A DNA stretch of 64,000 nt from Panacagrimonas sp052389915 (lineage in GTDB: Bacteria > Pseudomonadota > Gammaproteobacteria > Nevskiales > Nevskiaceae): contig JBQTHL010000014.1 of NCBI GenBank assembly GCA_052389915.1, forward strand, positions 124,001 through 188,000, in the 5' to 3' direction. Below, in pieces: positions 41,725-53,000 of the stretch. The notes under the pieces were generated by a model. It made no database searches and was not told the DNA's origin. It saw only the letters and a list, made by a program, of their open reading frames with translations. Both the position numbers and the translations under genes were made by a program. The number at the start of each line of letters is the position of its first letter. Position 1 is the first letter of the stretch.

Positions 41725-44700
41725 CCGTTCCCCGCACACGCGGGGATGAACCGTCCGGTGCAGCGTCTGGTTAAACAGAACGTTCCCGTTCCCCGCACAC
41801 GCGGGGATGAACCGCAGAAGACGCCGCCGCTCTCGGTCGTGACGCACCGTTCCCCGCACACGCGGGGATGAACCGACAGCCAGGACGGCGAACGCGAGAC
41901 CGAACACCCGTTCCCCGCACACGCGGGGATGAACCGTTGTTGTCAGTGACAACGGCACCATGTCCTGTCCGTTCCCCGCACACGCGGGGATGAACCGGCC
42001 ACCCAGAACATCATCCGCATCACCTCCAACCGTTCCCCGCACACGCGGGGATGAACCGGGACCAGCGCTTACCGCATGTTCGCGGGAATGCCGTTCCCCG
42101 CACACGCGGGGATGAACCGTCCAAACCCCTATTCACAGCCTGTCAGCCTTTCCGTTCCCCGCACACGCGGGGATGAACCGGGTGGTGCTCGACGGCGCCA
42201 AGGCGTGGACTTCCGTTCCCCGCACACGCGGGGATGAACCGGCCTCGTCGAGAGGCAGGGAGTCACGGCGGGCCCGTTCCCCGCACACGCGGGGATGACC
42301 CGTCTGTCACCGGCTCAAGGGCGGCGAGCTAATCCCGTTCCCCGCACACGCGGGGATGAACCGGACGGCTAGCCGATGGCGACGGCGAAGACGACCCGTT
42401 CCCCGCACACGCGGGGATGAACCGTCAAACACGTCACTCGCAAAACCGACGGTCAGCCGTTCCCCGCACACGCGGGGATGAACCGCATTGCCAAACGTCT
42501 TCTTCCGGGATTTCTCCCCGTTCCCCGCACACGCGGGGATGAACCGGTTCCGGCCGCGTTTCCAAGCCCCTGATCGGCCCGTTCCCCGCACACGCGGGGA
42601 TGAACCGGCAGATCCACGCGCAGCACCTCGCGATAGAGACCGTTCCCCGCACACGCGGGGATGAACCGAACGGGCTGGAATCTGCCTACGCGGCGCACCT
42701 CCGTTCCCCGCACACGCGGGGATGAACCGGCAGACACCCTTCCGTTCGAGCCGCTCTTCGCCCGTTCCCCGCACACGCGGGGATGAACCGGCTGAGAAAC
42801 AGAGTCGGCCGGAGCTATGGGGCCGTTCCCCGCACACGCGGGGATGAACCGCCTCCGTTGCTCAGGCTGGTAGCGAGTTGGAGCCGTTCCCCGCACACGC
42901 GGGGATGAACCGAGCACTACGCCTGGCTGGGTGACGGGCCGGCCCCGGTCCCCGCACACGCGGGGATGAACCGAACTGGGCGCGTACGCCGGTGAAATCG
43001 CTGAGCCGTTCCCCGCCCACGCGGGGATGAACCGGCGATCTGCGCCCGCATGGGCACCTCTGAAAACCGTTCCCCGCACACGCGGGGATGAACCGTCCTT
43101 GGCCTGCCGATTAACGGCGGCGCCGAACCGTTCCCCGCACACGCGGGGATGAACCGACGGTGTGGGGCCTCTATGGCGGCGTCACGGACCGTTCCCCGCA
43201 CACGCGGGGATGAACCGTGAGCGGCGCGGCCGAGTTCACGCGGGCCGGGCCGTTCCCCGCACACGCGGGGATGAACCGGAGAACAGCGGGATCCCGGCTC
43301 ACTTTCAAACCCGTTCCCCGCACACGCGGGGATGAACCGAATGCGGAATAACAATCCTAACCTTTGCATTCCCGTTCCCCGCACACGCGGGGATGAACCG
43401 CAGTCAGTGGTGCTGGTGATGTACGGAGTCTGCCGTTCCCCGCACACGCGGGGATGAACCGATAATGCGGACGCTACCGCTCCAATTCCAGCGCCGTTCC
43501 CCGCACACGCGGGGATGAACCGGGCGCTGCGGTCAATGGAAGCGGCTTGGAGCGCCGTTCCCCGCACACGCGGGGATGAACCGGAGATTATGGCGGCGCA
43601 AGCGCAGGCGCAGAACCGTTCCCCGCACACGCGGGGATGAACCGTTTGGAAAAGGTCCGGCGAAAATCGCCAGTTACCGTTCCCCGCACACGCGGGGATG
43701 AACCGGCGCCGGGCGTCTAGGCGGGGCGATGCACAAGCCGTTCCCCGCACACGCGGGGATGAACCGGTGACGATGACCGCTGACGAATATCTCCGCGCCC
43801 GTTCCCCGCACACGCGGGGATGAACCGGCAACATCGGATTCGCAAAAGAGGGGCACGGACCGTTCCCCGCACACGCGGGGATGAACCGGATTGAGGCACC
43901 GTCATGGCCTACGGCCAGTGCCGTTCCCCGCACACGCGGGGATGAACCGGATTATTTGGAGCATGCGCCGCTGCTGGATTTCCGTTCCCCGCACACGCGG
44001 GGATGAACCGGCGTGGGCACGTTGAAAACCGGCAAATTCGCGCCGTTCCCCGCACACGCGGGGATGAACCGGCGAATGTGCCCGTGCGCGTACCCACCGT
44101 GAGCCGTTCCCCGCACACGCGGGGATGAACCGCCTGCCACTCGCCCAACGGACCATCCGTCATCCCGTTCCCCGCACACGCGGGGATGAACCGTTGGACA
44201 ACCCGACCAACAATGCGTCGTCGGCCCGTTCCCCGCACACGCGGGGATGAACCGTTGCGGTCGTCCCGAATCTTCAGGACGTAAGTCCGTTCCCCGCACA
44301 CGCGGGGATGAACCGGTGCCGGACCCGACCATCAGGCCATTCAGACACCGTTCCCCGCACACGCGGGGATGAACCGGGAATAAACGGGATGTCATCCATC
44401 GGATCCTGCCGTTCCCCGCACACGCGGGGATGAACCGGCGTGTTCGGCAAGCAACTCGTAGACGCCGAGCCGTTCCCCGCACACGCGGGGATGAACCGAT
44501 TGATTGAAACCTTCCGGCGGAAGTCGCGATCCGTTCCCCGCACACGCGGGGATGAACCGTCGTTCAAAACGCGAGAATCCAGAAACGTGTTCCGTTCCCC
44601 GCACACGCGGGGATGAACCGAATCGGCGCTTAGAATTGCCGCATGGAAAACGCCGTTCCCCGCCCACGCGGGGATGAACCGGCGAAGTCCACGCGCTGGC

Positions 44701-45657
44701 ATGCACGCAGGGACCGTTCCCCGCACACGCGGGGATGAACCGGCTTTGGCAGCCGTCAGGCCGGTCTTGTCGGTCCGTTCCCCGCACACGCGGGGATGAA
44801 CCGCTGTCGCCTTGCAAGCCCCAAAAATCCAGCGCCCGTTCCCCGCACACGCGGGGATGAACCGTGCAAAACCCCCAAACTTCGCCTGTAGGCGCACCGT
44901 TCCCCGCACACGCGGGGATGAACCGCGCTTCCATTCTGGTAAAAAATTCGTTCATATCCGTTCCCCGCACACGCGGGGATGAACCGCAACTGACCGGACG
45001 GGACAACTACCGCCGCTGCCGTTCCCCGCACACGCGGGGATGAACCGGTGGATGGCAGATCGGGCAGCCGGCAGGCCATCCGTTCCCCGCACACGCGGGG
45101 ATGAACCGCGTCTCGCCCAGGCGCGCGTTGCTCAGGTCCTCCGTTCCCCGCACACGCGGGGATGAACCGCCGGTGGAGCTGCGCGAGGCGAGGGAAGTGG
45201 ACCGTTCCCCGCACACGCGGGGATGAACCGCAAGAGGACTTCGAGACTGTGTTCGGTCTCGCCCGTTCCCCGCACACGCGGGGATGAACCGACCTGTGCC
45301 ACGGCGCCGGCTGCCTGATGATGCCGTTCCCCGCACACGCGGGGATGAACCGTCCAGCGATGGACTCGGCATTTTCCGGTGGGACCGTTCCCCGCACACG
45401 CGGGGATGAACCGGAATCCGCATGAATGCCGCCGTACAACATTTGCCGTTCCCCGCACACGCGGGGATGAACCGGCACCCAAATTCCGCGCGACCTGTAT
45501 GACCTCCCGTTCCCCGCACACGCGGGGATGAACCGTGTATCTAAAGCGGCGGGTCTCTGGGTCGCGGCCGTTCCCCGCACACGCGGGGATGAACCGTTGA
45601 ATCTGCCAGAAACCGTGATCCTCCAATTCCGTTCCCCGCACACGCGGGGATGAACCG
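41725..45657 (+). CRISPR. Type I-E CRISPR array, 65 repeats and 64 spacers
   Basis: The 29-bp repeat begins CCGTTCCCCGCACACGCGGG and ends GATGAACCG, matching the E. coli-type I-E repeat (CCCCG...CGGGG stem, GAT[A/G]AACCG end). Repeats recur every 61 bp from 41725 to 45629, so 65 repeats and 64 spacers of 32 bp. The ends are in exact register (3904 = 64 x 61). The crRNA-sense strand is plus, leader on the left. Four repeats carry single changes: repeat 10 (A to C at 42299), repeat 21 (T to G in CCGGTCCCC at 42945), and repeats 22 and 49 (A to C in CCCGCCCACG, at 43006 and 44653). No two spacers look alike. The last repeat is intact. The nearly endless minus-strand open frames of repeated PACAGNG-type peptide are artefacts of the repeat. 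Confidence 0.99.
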
Positions 45658-45708
45658 GAGTCTATCGATCTGAGCGATCTGGCTTTCCCAACCGCATAAA
45701 CCGTAGAC

Positions 45709-45738
45709 AAAAAAACGCCGGGTTTCCCCGGCGTTTTT
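45709..45738. terminator. Bidirectional Rho-independent terminator after the CRISPR array
   Basis: ACGCCGGG (45715-45722), loop TTTC, CCCGGCGT (45727-45734) make an 8-bp stem. A run of A precedes it and TTTTT follows, so it works on both strands. It ends the array transcript on the plus strand and the convergent Calx-beta gene on the minus strand. Confidence 0.92.
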
Positions 45739-45762
45739 CGTGTAGCCCGAAAAAGCGTTCGA

Positions 45763-47829
45763 TCAATCGCTCTCGACCGTGCTGGTGGTCAGGCAGTCGA
45801 AGATCGAGTTGCGTACGAACAGGTGCGCACCGGGCGCCGTCAGCGAACCGCCGGCCTCCAGCGAACGGTTGAAGGTGAGCTGATCGTCCAAGTCAAGGCA
45901 ACCGCTCGGCTGATCGCCGGTGGCGATCGAGTTCCAGAGCTGCGTGCGCACGCCGCCGCGGAAGATCACAGCCTGGCGATCGTCGATGGTGCCACCAGGG
46001 ATGCGGTTGGCAGGGCCCACGATGGTGAAGTTTGCAAGCAGACCGAAAGTCTCGAAAGGGGCGCTGACGTTGCCGGGGCTGGAACCCGCCTCGATGCCGC
46101 GGCCGAGGCCGGGCGCGTCGGTGTCGGCCTGCACGATGTAGACGAACTGCGCGCCGCCGGTCCAGCCGGTGTCGTAGTCGAACGAGTCGTCGGACGTGTT
46201 GCTGACCACGATATGCGATACGAAGGCGTTGCCGCCGAAGAATTCCACGCCGTCGTCGAAGCCCTTGTGGACCTGCACGTAGTCGATCGAGGTTGCACGG
46301 CCCACGCCGCCCAGGGTCAGACCGTTCAACTCGTTGCCGTTGCCATCGATGTCGTTGCCGGCGTGGCGGATCACCACGTAGTTCAGCGAGCCCGAGCCGT
46401 CGTTGTCGTCGTTACCGCCGTAGGACCCGACATTGCCTTCCAGCGGCAGTTCGCAGGTTGCGAAGTTGGCTCCGGGGCAGTTCGCGTCGCGCGCAAAACC
46501 GATGATGGCCAGACCGGCCCACTCGCCGGTTCCGGAATCCACCGGCGTTGCGATATTGCCGTCGAAACGCTGCTGCAACTGCTGCAGCGAGGTCATGACG
46601 ATCGGCGCCTCGGCGCGTCCGCTGGCCACGATGTTCGATTTGCGGCTGACGATCAGCGCTTCCTGCGGCTGGCCGAAGATCAGCGTCCCGGCCTGCACGG
46701 TCAGGGTCACTGTGGAGGGATTGGCCACCTGGTTGCGCGTGCGATACCCGTTGCCCACATAGGTGCCCGGGAAGCCGTCCTGCAACTCGTAGACGTTGTC
46801 GTTGGTGAGCGTCAGGTTGGCGGAGATTTCACGCGGCAACACGCAGATGTCGTAGTCGCCGGCCGCGGCGGTACCGGTGAACAGCTTGGGGACGGTCTCG
46901 TCGTTGGCGAGGTTGCCGATGCGTCCGTTGAAGGTTCCCGCAACCGTGGTTCCGGCCGGGCAGGAACCATTGGCCACCGGCGTCGTGAGGCCGGCCAGCG
47001 CCGTCCCGCTTGCGATATTGCGGCCGAAAAAGCGCCAGACATCCTGGTTGCCGTTGACGGCGACGGTCCAGCCCTGGTCCCAGTGCTGTTCGCGGGACTG
47101 GGAGGGATTGAACGCGCCGGTATAGCTGGTGTTCACGATCGTGGACGGCACCGGCAGCGGGGTCGAGCCGGTTGCGGTGGCCGGCGGCCACGTTGCCGGC
47201 GCGGTGAAAGTGCCGCGCTGAAGCGCTGCCGTGTCACAGGTCGGGCGTCCGTTGGCGTCGATCGATCCGTCCAGATCGAAGGAGTTGGCGAAGCCGGCTG
47301 CATTGAACAGATCCGTCAGGGAAAACAATTCGGCGCCGCCGACCGCCGAAGGCTGGCTGGTTCCCGTACCCAGGGAGCCGGTCAGCGAACCCAGGGGGGC
47401 ATCGTCGTCCAGAATCTGCACCTGAGTGCGGCTGCGCAGGCCGGGCGCCACCGTCGCACCGCTTCCCGATACGGACAGGATGCTGACGAGGAGTTTTTCG
47501 CGCGCTTCGAAAACATCGTCGTTGCGCAGCGGAACGGCTACGGTGGTCGATCTGGATCCGGCGCGGACCGTAGCGGTCGTGTTGCGGAAGTTGAAGTCCG
47601 TACCCGCGCGAGCCGAACTGTCACGCGTCCGGTAGCGGATGGTGACGGGGCCGGGCGCAGTTTCCGAGAGCTGGAACGTGACCTTGGCGGACCGGTTGCA
47701 CTCCTTGATCAGGAGCGTGTTCCGGGAGGTGCCGACTTCTGGAACGGCGTACGCAGGAACCGCAACGAGCAGACTTGCCGCGCCCAGCGCGACGGCATTG
47801 ACGGTGAGGACTATCGAGTTCCGCTTCAT
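45763..47829 (-). CDS. Exported Calx-beta/parallel beta-helix protein
   Basis: The 688-residue protein has a signal peptide (MKRNSIVLTVNAVALGAASLL, cleavage near AYA at about 28). An N-terminal Calx-beta-like domain follows (about 35-145, with VTFQLSETAPGPVTIRYRTR, DDVFEAREKL, QILDDDAPLG). The long C-terminal half is rich in VTLTVQAGTLIFGQ, APIVMTSLQQL, GEWAGLAIIGFA, and acidic GGNDDNDGSGSLNYVVIRHAG. This pattern fits a right-handed beta-helix surface or secreted protein. Calcium binding by the DNDGSG-type loops is plausible. No enzyme motif is seen. The ATG at 47827-47829 has GGAG upstream. It is convergent with the CRISPR array. Confidence 0.8.
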   Translation of the reverse strand: MKRNSIVLTVNAVALGAASLLVAVPAYAVPEVGTSRNTLLIKECNRSAKVTFQLSETAPGPVTIRYRTRDSSARAGTDFNFRNTTATVRAGSRSTTVAVPLRNDDVFEAREKLLVSILSVSGSGATVAPGLRSRTQVQILDDDAPLGSLTGSLGTGTSQPSAVGGAELFSLTDLFNAAGFANSFDLDGSIDANGRPTCDTAALQRGTFTAPATWPPATATGSTPLPVPSTIVNTSYTGAFNPSQSREQHWDQGWTVAVNGNQDVWRFFGRNIASGTALAGLTTPVANGSCPAGTTVAGTFNGRIGNLANDETVPKLFTGTAAAGDYDICVLPREISANLTLTNDNVYELQDGFPGTYVGNGYRTRNQVANPSTVTLTVQAGTLIFGQPQEALIVSRKSNIVASGRAEAPIVMTSLQQLQQRFDGNIATPVDSGTGEWAGLAIIGFARDANCPGANFATCELPLEGNVGSYGGNDDNDGSGSLNYVVIRHAGNDIDGNGNELNGLTLGGVGRATSIDYVQVHKGFDDGVEFFGGNAFVSHIVVSNTSDDSFDYDTGWTGGAQFVYIVQADTDAPGLGRGIEAGSSPGNVSAPFETFGLLANFTIVGPANRIPGGTIDDRQAVIFRGGVRTQLWNSIATGDQPSGCLDLDDQLTFNRSLEAGGSLTAPGAHLFVRNSIFDCLTTSTVESD

Positions 47830-47975
47830 TGAGGCTCCAGGAGGTCTTGGATGGGTTGGATAGCCTCCGGAGCGTAGATGCGCGTCGTGACAAAATTGTG
47901 ACCGTCATGACAGACGGGTGATATCTCCGCGAAACGTCGCGACGCTTTGCAGCGAATTTCTCCCGCAGATTGCGC

Positions 47976-48842
47976 TCAGGCCGCGTTCAAGGCGTTGGCG
48001 GCCGCGATGGCGTCGCCCTTGACGTCGAAGACCCCGCGCCAACGAAGATACGTATCCATCTGCCCTGCCTGCCAGGGATGGAACCCGGGCCTGAAATACG
48101 CCAGGTAATGCGGCAACAGCCGCGTCATGATTCCCTTGCGGCCATACAGCCACCCCAGGCCCCGCGCCCACACCTTCAGGCGACCGCGCACACCGTCCAC
48201 CTGGAACATGTGGCGCATGATCAGGAACGTATGCAGCGGGAAGAACACCGACACGTAGAGCATGGTGAACACGCGCGTGAAGTAGCCGACCTTCGCCACG
48301 TTCCGCATCACGTCGAAGGCCACGCCCTTGTGCTCGATTTCCTCCACGCCGTGCCAGACGTAAAGCGCGCGCATGCGCTCGTCTGCGGCTTCGAATGTCT
48401 CCGGATGCTTCATGAAGCTGTGCGCCATGATGGCGGTCATGTGCTCGACCGCCGCCGTGTGCGCGATGGTCCAACTGGCAGGCAGATGTTTGCGGAACCA
48501 TCCCAGGATGCGGGTCTCCTGATCGACGATGGCATCCACCGCAATGCCTTGCGCGGCAATGCGCTGGTTGTAGGCGTTGTGCACCATGCCGTGCTGGCCT
48601 TCCTGGTAAGTGAAGTCCTTGACCTGGGCCTGGAGCACCGGGTCGTCGATGCGGTCGCGGTAATCGCGCACGCACTGGATGAAGAACTTCTCGCCCTCGG
48701 GAAAGAGCAGCGACATGGCGTCGAAGAAGCGCGTCTTGAAGGCGTCGCCCCCGAACCAATGCCGCGGGATGTCGCCGTGCAGATCGAAGTCAGGACCCTT
48801 GCGCGGAACGATCTCCTGCTGCGGGGCGAATGAACCATCCAT
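47976..48842 (-). CDS. PF10118-type metal-dependent hydrolase family protein
   Basis: The 288-residue protein starts at ATG 48840-48842 behind a perfect AGGAGG. A TTG start 33 bases earlier is rejected. It matches the putative metal-dependent hydrolase family PF10118. Candidate iron/zinc ligands are in DFTYQEGQHGMVHNAYN (Glu, His), AAVEHMTAIMAHSFM (Glu, His) and YVWHGVEEIEHKGVAFDVM (His, Glu, Glu, His), a ferritin-like four-helix pattern. A membrane-like helix (YVSVFFPLHTFLIM) lies near residue 215. The reaction is not established. The gene is downstream of, and co-oriented with, nothing obvious; an AraC-type gene lies 105 bp upstream on the same strand. Confidence 0.82.
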   Translation of the reverse strand: MDGSFAPQQEIVPRKGPDFDLHGDIPRHWFGGDAFKTRFFDAMSLLFPEGEKFFIQCVRDYRDRIDDPVLQAQVKDFTYQEGQHGMVHNAYNQRIAAQGIAVDAIVDQETRILGWFRKHLPASWTIAHTAAVEHMTAIMAHSFMKHPETFEAADERMRALYVWHGVEEIEHKGVAFDVMRNVAKVGYFTRVFTMLYVSVFFPLHTFLIMRHMFQVDGVRGRLKVWARGLGWLYGRKGIMTRLLPHYLAYFRPGFHPWQAGQMDTYLRWRGVFDVKGDAIAAANALNAA

Positions 48843-48947
48843 GCCTAATCCTCCTAGCTTGTTGATGGACTGCAATCTAGGCCCGCTACCCCGAACCGGC
48901 TATGACTTCAGGTGACTGGAGGGAACCATAGACGACAATCGCTCACC

Positions 48948-49976
48948 TCATTTCTCTGGCCGCTTCAGCCTGAATGCGCTTGGCGTCTGCCCCGTCCAGC
49001 GCGAAAACGCACGCGTGAAACTGCGCCGGTCCGCAAAACCGAGGCGCTCGGAAATGGTTTCGATATCGATATCCGGATCGGCCAGCCAGGTGCTGGCGAG
49101 CTTGAGCCGCAGGCTGGCCTGAAGCTCGGCAAAGCGCAGGTTTTCGAGCGCCAGCCGGCGTTGCAAGGTTCGCGGTTGCAGGTCCAGTTCCCGCGCCAGG
49201 CGCACGATGCCCTCGCCCATCAGCGCAGGGTTGCGTTCCATCGCGTGCTCCAGCCGCAAGGCAATGCTCGCCGCCGGCGGACGTTGCGACAGCCGCTGCG
49301 CCACGCGTTGTTCGGCCTGCCGATGCAGCGACTCGAACGCGCCGCCGAGACGCAGATCCAGCAGCCGACGATCCATCTCCAGCGCATTGTGCGGCTGTCC
49401 GTACGCCACGGGCAGGCGCAGCGTCTCGCTCACCTCATTGGCGTAGGCGGGCCTCGCGTGCTGGAAGCTGGCGCGACGGAAATCGGCGCGGCCCAGCAGC
49501 AGCGCGCGCCCGAACTTCAGCACCGACACGAAGGTTGCTTCGACGAACCACTGGAAAATCTGCGGCGGACGACCCTCGCTCCAGTCCAGGCGCAGACTCG
49601 CCACATCGCCCTCTTCGGATACCTTGATACGCAGCAGCGGGTTCATCAGCACGCGCAGCCATTCGAAGATGCGCGTGGATTCGCGCAAGGTCGGGCTGGT
49701 GGTCAGAAACGTTTCCAGCTCCGGCAGATACTCGAACGCGAAGGTCTCGCCCAGCACCAGCGGGAAATGCCGCTGCTTCGAGCGTGACACGCACGCCGCC
49801 ATCATGCGTTCCATGACCACGCGCGGAATCGTGGCTTTCTCGACGTGCACCAGGTCGGCCTTGATACCCAGTTCGTCGAGCACCGGCGCAATGCTGAAAC
49901 CGCACACCGCGGCCGCCTTGACCCAGTTGGGCAGGGTAATGAGCGGAACCTGTTCGTCGGTTTTGGAAATGCGCAC
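48948..49976 (-). CDS. AraC family transcriptional regulator
   Basis: The 342-residue protein has an N-terminal AraC_arabinose-binding-like domain (PF12625 type, residues about 15-210, with LITLPNWVKAAAVCGFSIAPVLDELGI and FPLVLGETFAFEYLPELETFL). The C-terminal double helix-turn-helix reads LARELDLQPRTLQRRLALENLRFAEL and ISERLGFADRRSFTRAFSRWTGQTPSAFR. I use GTG 49974-49976 because no ATG is available and the longer frame shadows the next gene. The ribosome binding site is weak, so the start is uncertain. It may control the adjacent hydrolase; such OruR/ArgR-like regulators often act on neighbours. Confidence 0.9.
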   Translation of the reverse strand: MRISKTDEQVPLITLPNWVKAAAVCGFSIAPVLDELGIKADLVHVEKATIPRVVMERMMAACVSRSKQRHFPLVLGETFAFEYLPELETFLTTSPTLRESTRIFEWLRVLMNPLLRIKVSEEGDVASLRLDWSEGRPPQIFQWFVEATFVSVLKFGRALLLGRADFRRASFQHARPAYANEVSETLRLPVAYGQPHNALEMDRRLLDLRLGGAFESLHRQAEQRVAQRLSQRPPAASIALRLEHAMERNPALMGEGIVRLARELDLQPRTLQRRLALENLRFAELQASLRLKLASTWLADPDIDIETISERLGFADRRSFTRAFSRWTGQTPSAFRLKRPEK

Positions 49977-50033
49977 CCGACGAGTATGCCGCGAGCGGCC
50001 CGATGCCAGCGTCGGCCGGCAGTGCTTTGTGCA

Positions 50034-50057
50034 TGTCGGGGCTGAAGCCCGACCTAC
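50034..50057. repeat. Short REP-like hairpin after the nuclease gene (family D)
   Basis: GTCGGGGCTGAAGCCCGAC (50036-50054) forms a compact hairpin 9 bp beyond the nuclease stop. GTAGGTCGGGCTTCAGCCCC is a motif I know as a dispersed repeat in Xanthomonadales and relatives. It may serve as a terminator or mRNA protector. Confidence 0.55.
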
Positions 50058-50065
50058 GACCCTCC

Positions 50066-53000
50066 CTACTGCAAGCTCACCGCATCGATCCAGACGTTTC
50101 CGACGCTCTGTCCGAAGTTGAAGCTCAGCAGCGCCGCGGTGGTGGTGGGTGCGGTGAAGGTGTAGGTGAACTCCCGCCACGAGGTATCCAGCATCGGGAA
50201 CTGGGTCACGAACTCGTTGAAGGGCGAGCCATTGCGCTGAACCACCGCGCGGATCGTGCGGCTGCGATCTGCCATGGCGCGGAATTTCAGGGTGTAGGTC
50301 TGGCCTGCGGTCAGATTGAGACCCTGCCCCAGCGTCGCGTTCCAGGGCGCGGCGGTATCGGCGCGGGTGAGGGTCACCCTGGCAGAGCGGTTGCCCTCGA
50401 ACTTGACCGCGCCATCCACGGCCGCGCTGCCCAGGGCGTTGCCGGCTGCAAAGAAGTACCAGGGGGCGAGAGCGGTGTTCTCGAAGCCGGGGTTCAGAAC
50501 GAGGCTGGCCGCGGTCGGTGGCGGGGGGGGAGGCGGAGGCGGCGGAGGTGCACTGGCGGTCGTCAGGGAGACGGCGTCGATCCATAGGGTGCCGACCGAC
50601 AGTCCCAGGTTCAGGCTCAGGAGCGCGCTGGTGGTGACCGGAGCGGTGAAGGTGAAGCTGAACTCCTGCCAGCCGGTGGTGAGCCGGGGGTCCTGGCTGA
50701 AGTAGGACGTGAACGGCGCCACGTTGCGTTGCAGGTTCACGCGGATGGGCAGGCTGCGGTCGGCCATCGCCCGGAACTTGAGTGTGTAGGTGGTTCCGGC
50801 CTCCAGGCTCAGGGGCTGGCCCAGGGTGGCGTTCCAGGGGGCGGCGGCATCGGCGCGGGTGATGGTGACTCGGGCGGAGGCGTTGCCTTCGAACTTGACG
50901 GTGTTGTCCACCGCGGCATTGCCCAGTGCGTTGCCTACCGCAAAGAAATACCAGGGCGCCAGACTGCCGGTTTCGAAACCGGAATTCTGGATCAGATTGG
51001 TGACTGGAGGCAGCGGCGCTGCCGCGGTGGTGCTGGCGAACGTGTCGGATTCGCCGACCAGCACGCCGCTGGCACCGATGGTGAGCGTGGTGTTGGTCGC
51101 GGTCGAGAAACTGGACGATGCGGTGTGGCAGACGCGGACCATGGCGCCCGACGTGACCGTTCCGCTGGTCTGCGTGCAGGGTCCGCCGTCGATGCCGTAG
51201 AACCCGACACCGGTCACGGCAATCGGCGCAGGAGAGTTGATGCCAGTGACCTCGACGGGGTTGCTGGTTTGCAGACTGCCGGGCGCCACACCGGACACGT
51301 CGAAGAACGTGAAGTCCGCGGGCGTGATGTCGGCGCCGACAATGACGTTGGTACTGTCGGCGTCCATTGCACCTTCGTTGTCGACCACGGTGAGCGTGAA
51401 GCTCAACGTGCCCGCCGCGGCCGGCGCGGTGAAGCTCGCCGTAGCGGTGTTGGCACCGGTGAGCGTCACCGTCATTCCGGCGGTTTGCGTCCAGGCGTAG
51501 CTCGCGATGCTGCCTTCGTCGGTGCTGCCGGTGCCGCTCAGGGTCACGGTGTCGCCGCCGGCAACCGTCTGATCGGCGCCCGCGTCGGCGACCGGCGCGG
51601 CGTTGGCCGGAAGCAGGAACGAAGCGACAAGGGGATCGTGGTCGCTGGCCTGATCGGCATACTCGGCATTGATGTGCAGCGTCTCGAACTGGGCGCCCGC
51701 ATTCAGCAGGCTGGTCGTCGTGAGGATGTGATCCAGTTCCTGCGAGTTGCCCTCGAAAACGTAGCCGTAGCGTTCGACCGCATCGGCAACCAGCTCGGCA
51801 CCCAGATTGACCAGCGCAGGCAGTGTGCCTTCCTCGCCGTTGGAGCCGAGCGGACCGTTGCGCAGGATGCGCAGCGGCGGGCTGAAGTCGAAGTCGTTGA
51901 GATCGCCCAGCACGAGAACTCTGGCGTTTGCGTCCAAGGTCAGCACGCTGTTGACGAAGCTGTGCACCAGCGTCGCCTGCATGAGGCGCTGCACTTCGCT
52001 GCTCAGCAGCGGCGGCTGGTTGACGCCGAACAGCGGCTGATCGCCACCCTTCGAGTTGAAGTGGTTGTTGACGACGACGACACGACGGCCGTTGAAGTCG
52101 TAAGTCGCCGCCAGCGGCTTGCGGCTGAAGTTCCAGGCGCTGTTGGTCGGATCGATTCGTCCGGGCGACAGGGTCAGTGCGACCTTGCCGCCAACCAGCG
52201 CGGGTGCGACTGCGGTCGCATCGGTCGAGCCGCCGGCGCCGCTGGTTCCGGGCACGAAGGTCACGCGCAAAGGGTTGTACAACTGCGCGACCCGGATATT
52301 GCCGCCGGGCTCCCCGCCGTCCATGTTGTTGACAGGATCGATCTGGGTGTACGAGTACTCCGGGCCCCCTGCGGCGACGATGGCGTCGATCAGTTCGTCG
52401 AACGTGACATCGGCAGCGACCACGCCGTTGTTGGTGGCGCCGTTGTTGTCCTGAACTTCGCTCAGCGCGAGAATGTCCGGGGCGCCGATGTTGGCCACGA
52501 TCTGGCCGGCCAGGCGCGCGAACGAGGTGTCGTTCGGATCGAGGTTCTCCACGTTATACGCGCCGACCGTCAAGCGGTCGCCCCCAAAGTCCAGGGTACG
52601 GACGCTCGGTGCGAGCGGGTTTGTCGCCACGCTCGGAGCCTGCGTGAGCTGCACTTCGAAATTGCCGAAGTTGTAGTGCACGACGCCGCGGATGTCGGTC
52701 AGTGTGTCGCCGACATTCACGGTCGGACTGGTGACGCCGTTGAGGCCGTCGTCGAGCTGGATGCGCTCCGGGTTGAAGTCGACGCCGGTGGCACGCTCGA
52801 CCAGGGTCACCCCGCCGCGGGCATTGCTGCCGGTGGCATTGACGCCCAAATCGCCGACCACCCAGATTTCGCCGAAGCCATTGGTCGGGCCGGTGGCACG
52901 ACCGTTGTTGACCTGTACCAGCATGCCTTCGAGCGATTCGTAGAAATCGATGCCGTCCTGCGCCGGGTCGAATACCGTCGTCAGGCTGGTTTCGACATTG

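Noticed and set aside
41725..45657. Spacers matching other parts of this window (self-targeting)
   Set aside because: Reading the 64 spacers against the genes seen here gave no evident match; a proper search could not be run.
41698..45710. Long minus-strand ORFs across the array with repeated FIPACAGNG/VHPRVCGER peptides
   Set aside because: They are translations of the CRISPR repeats in frames without stops; the period of 61 bp makes them shift frame at every repeat.
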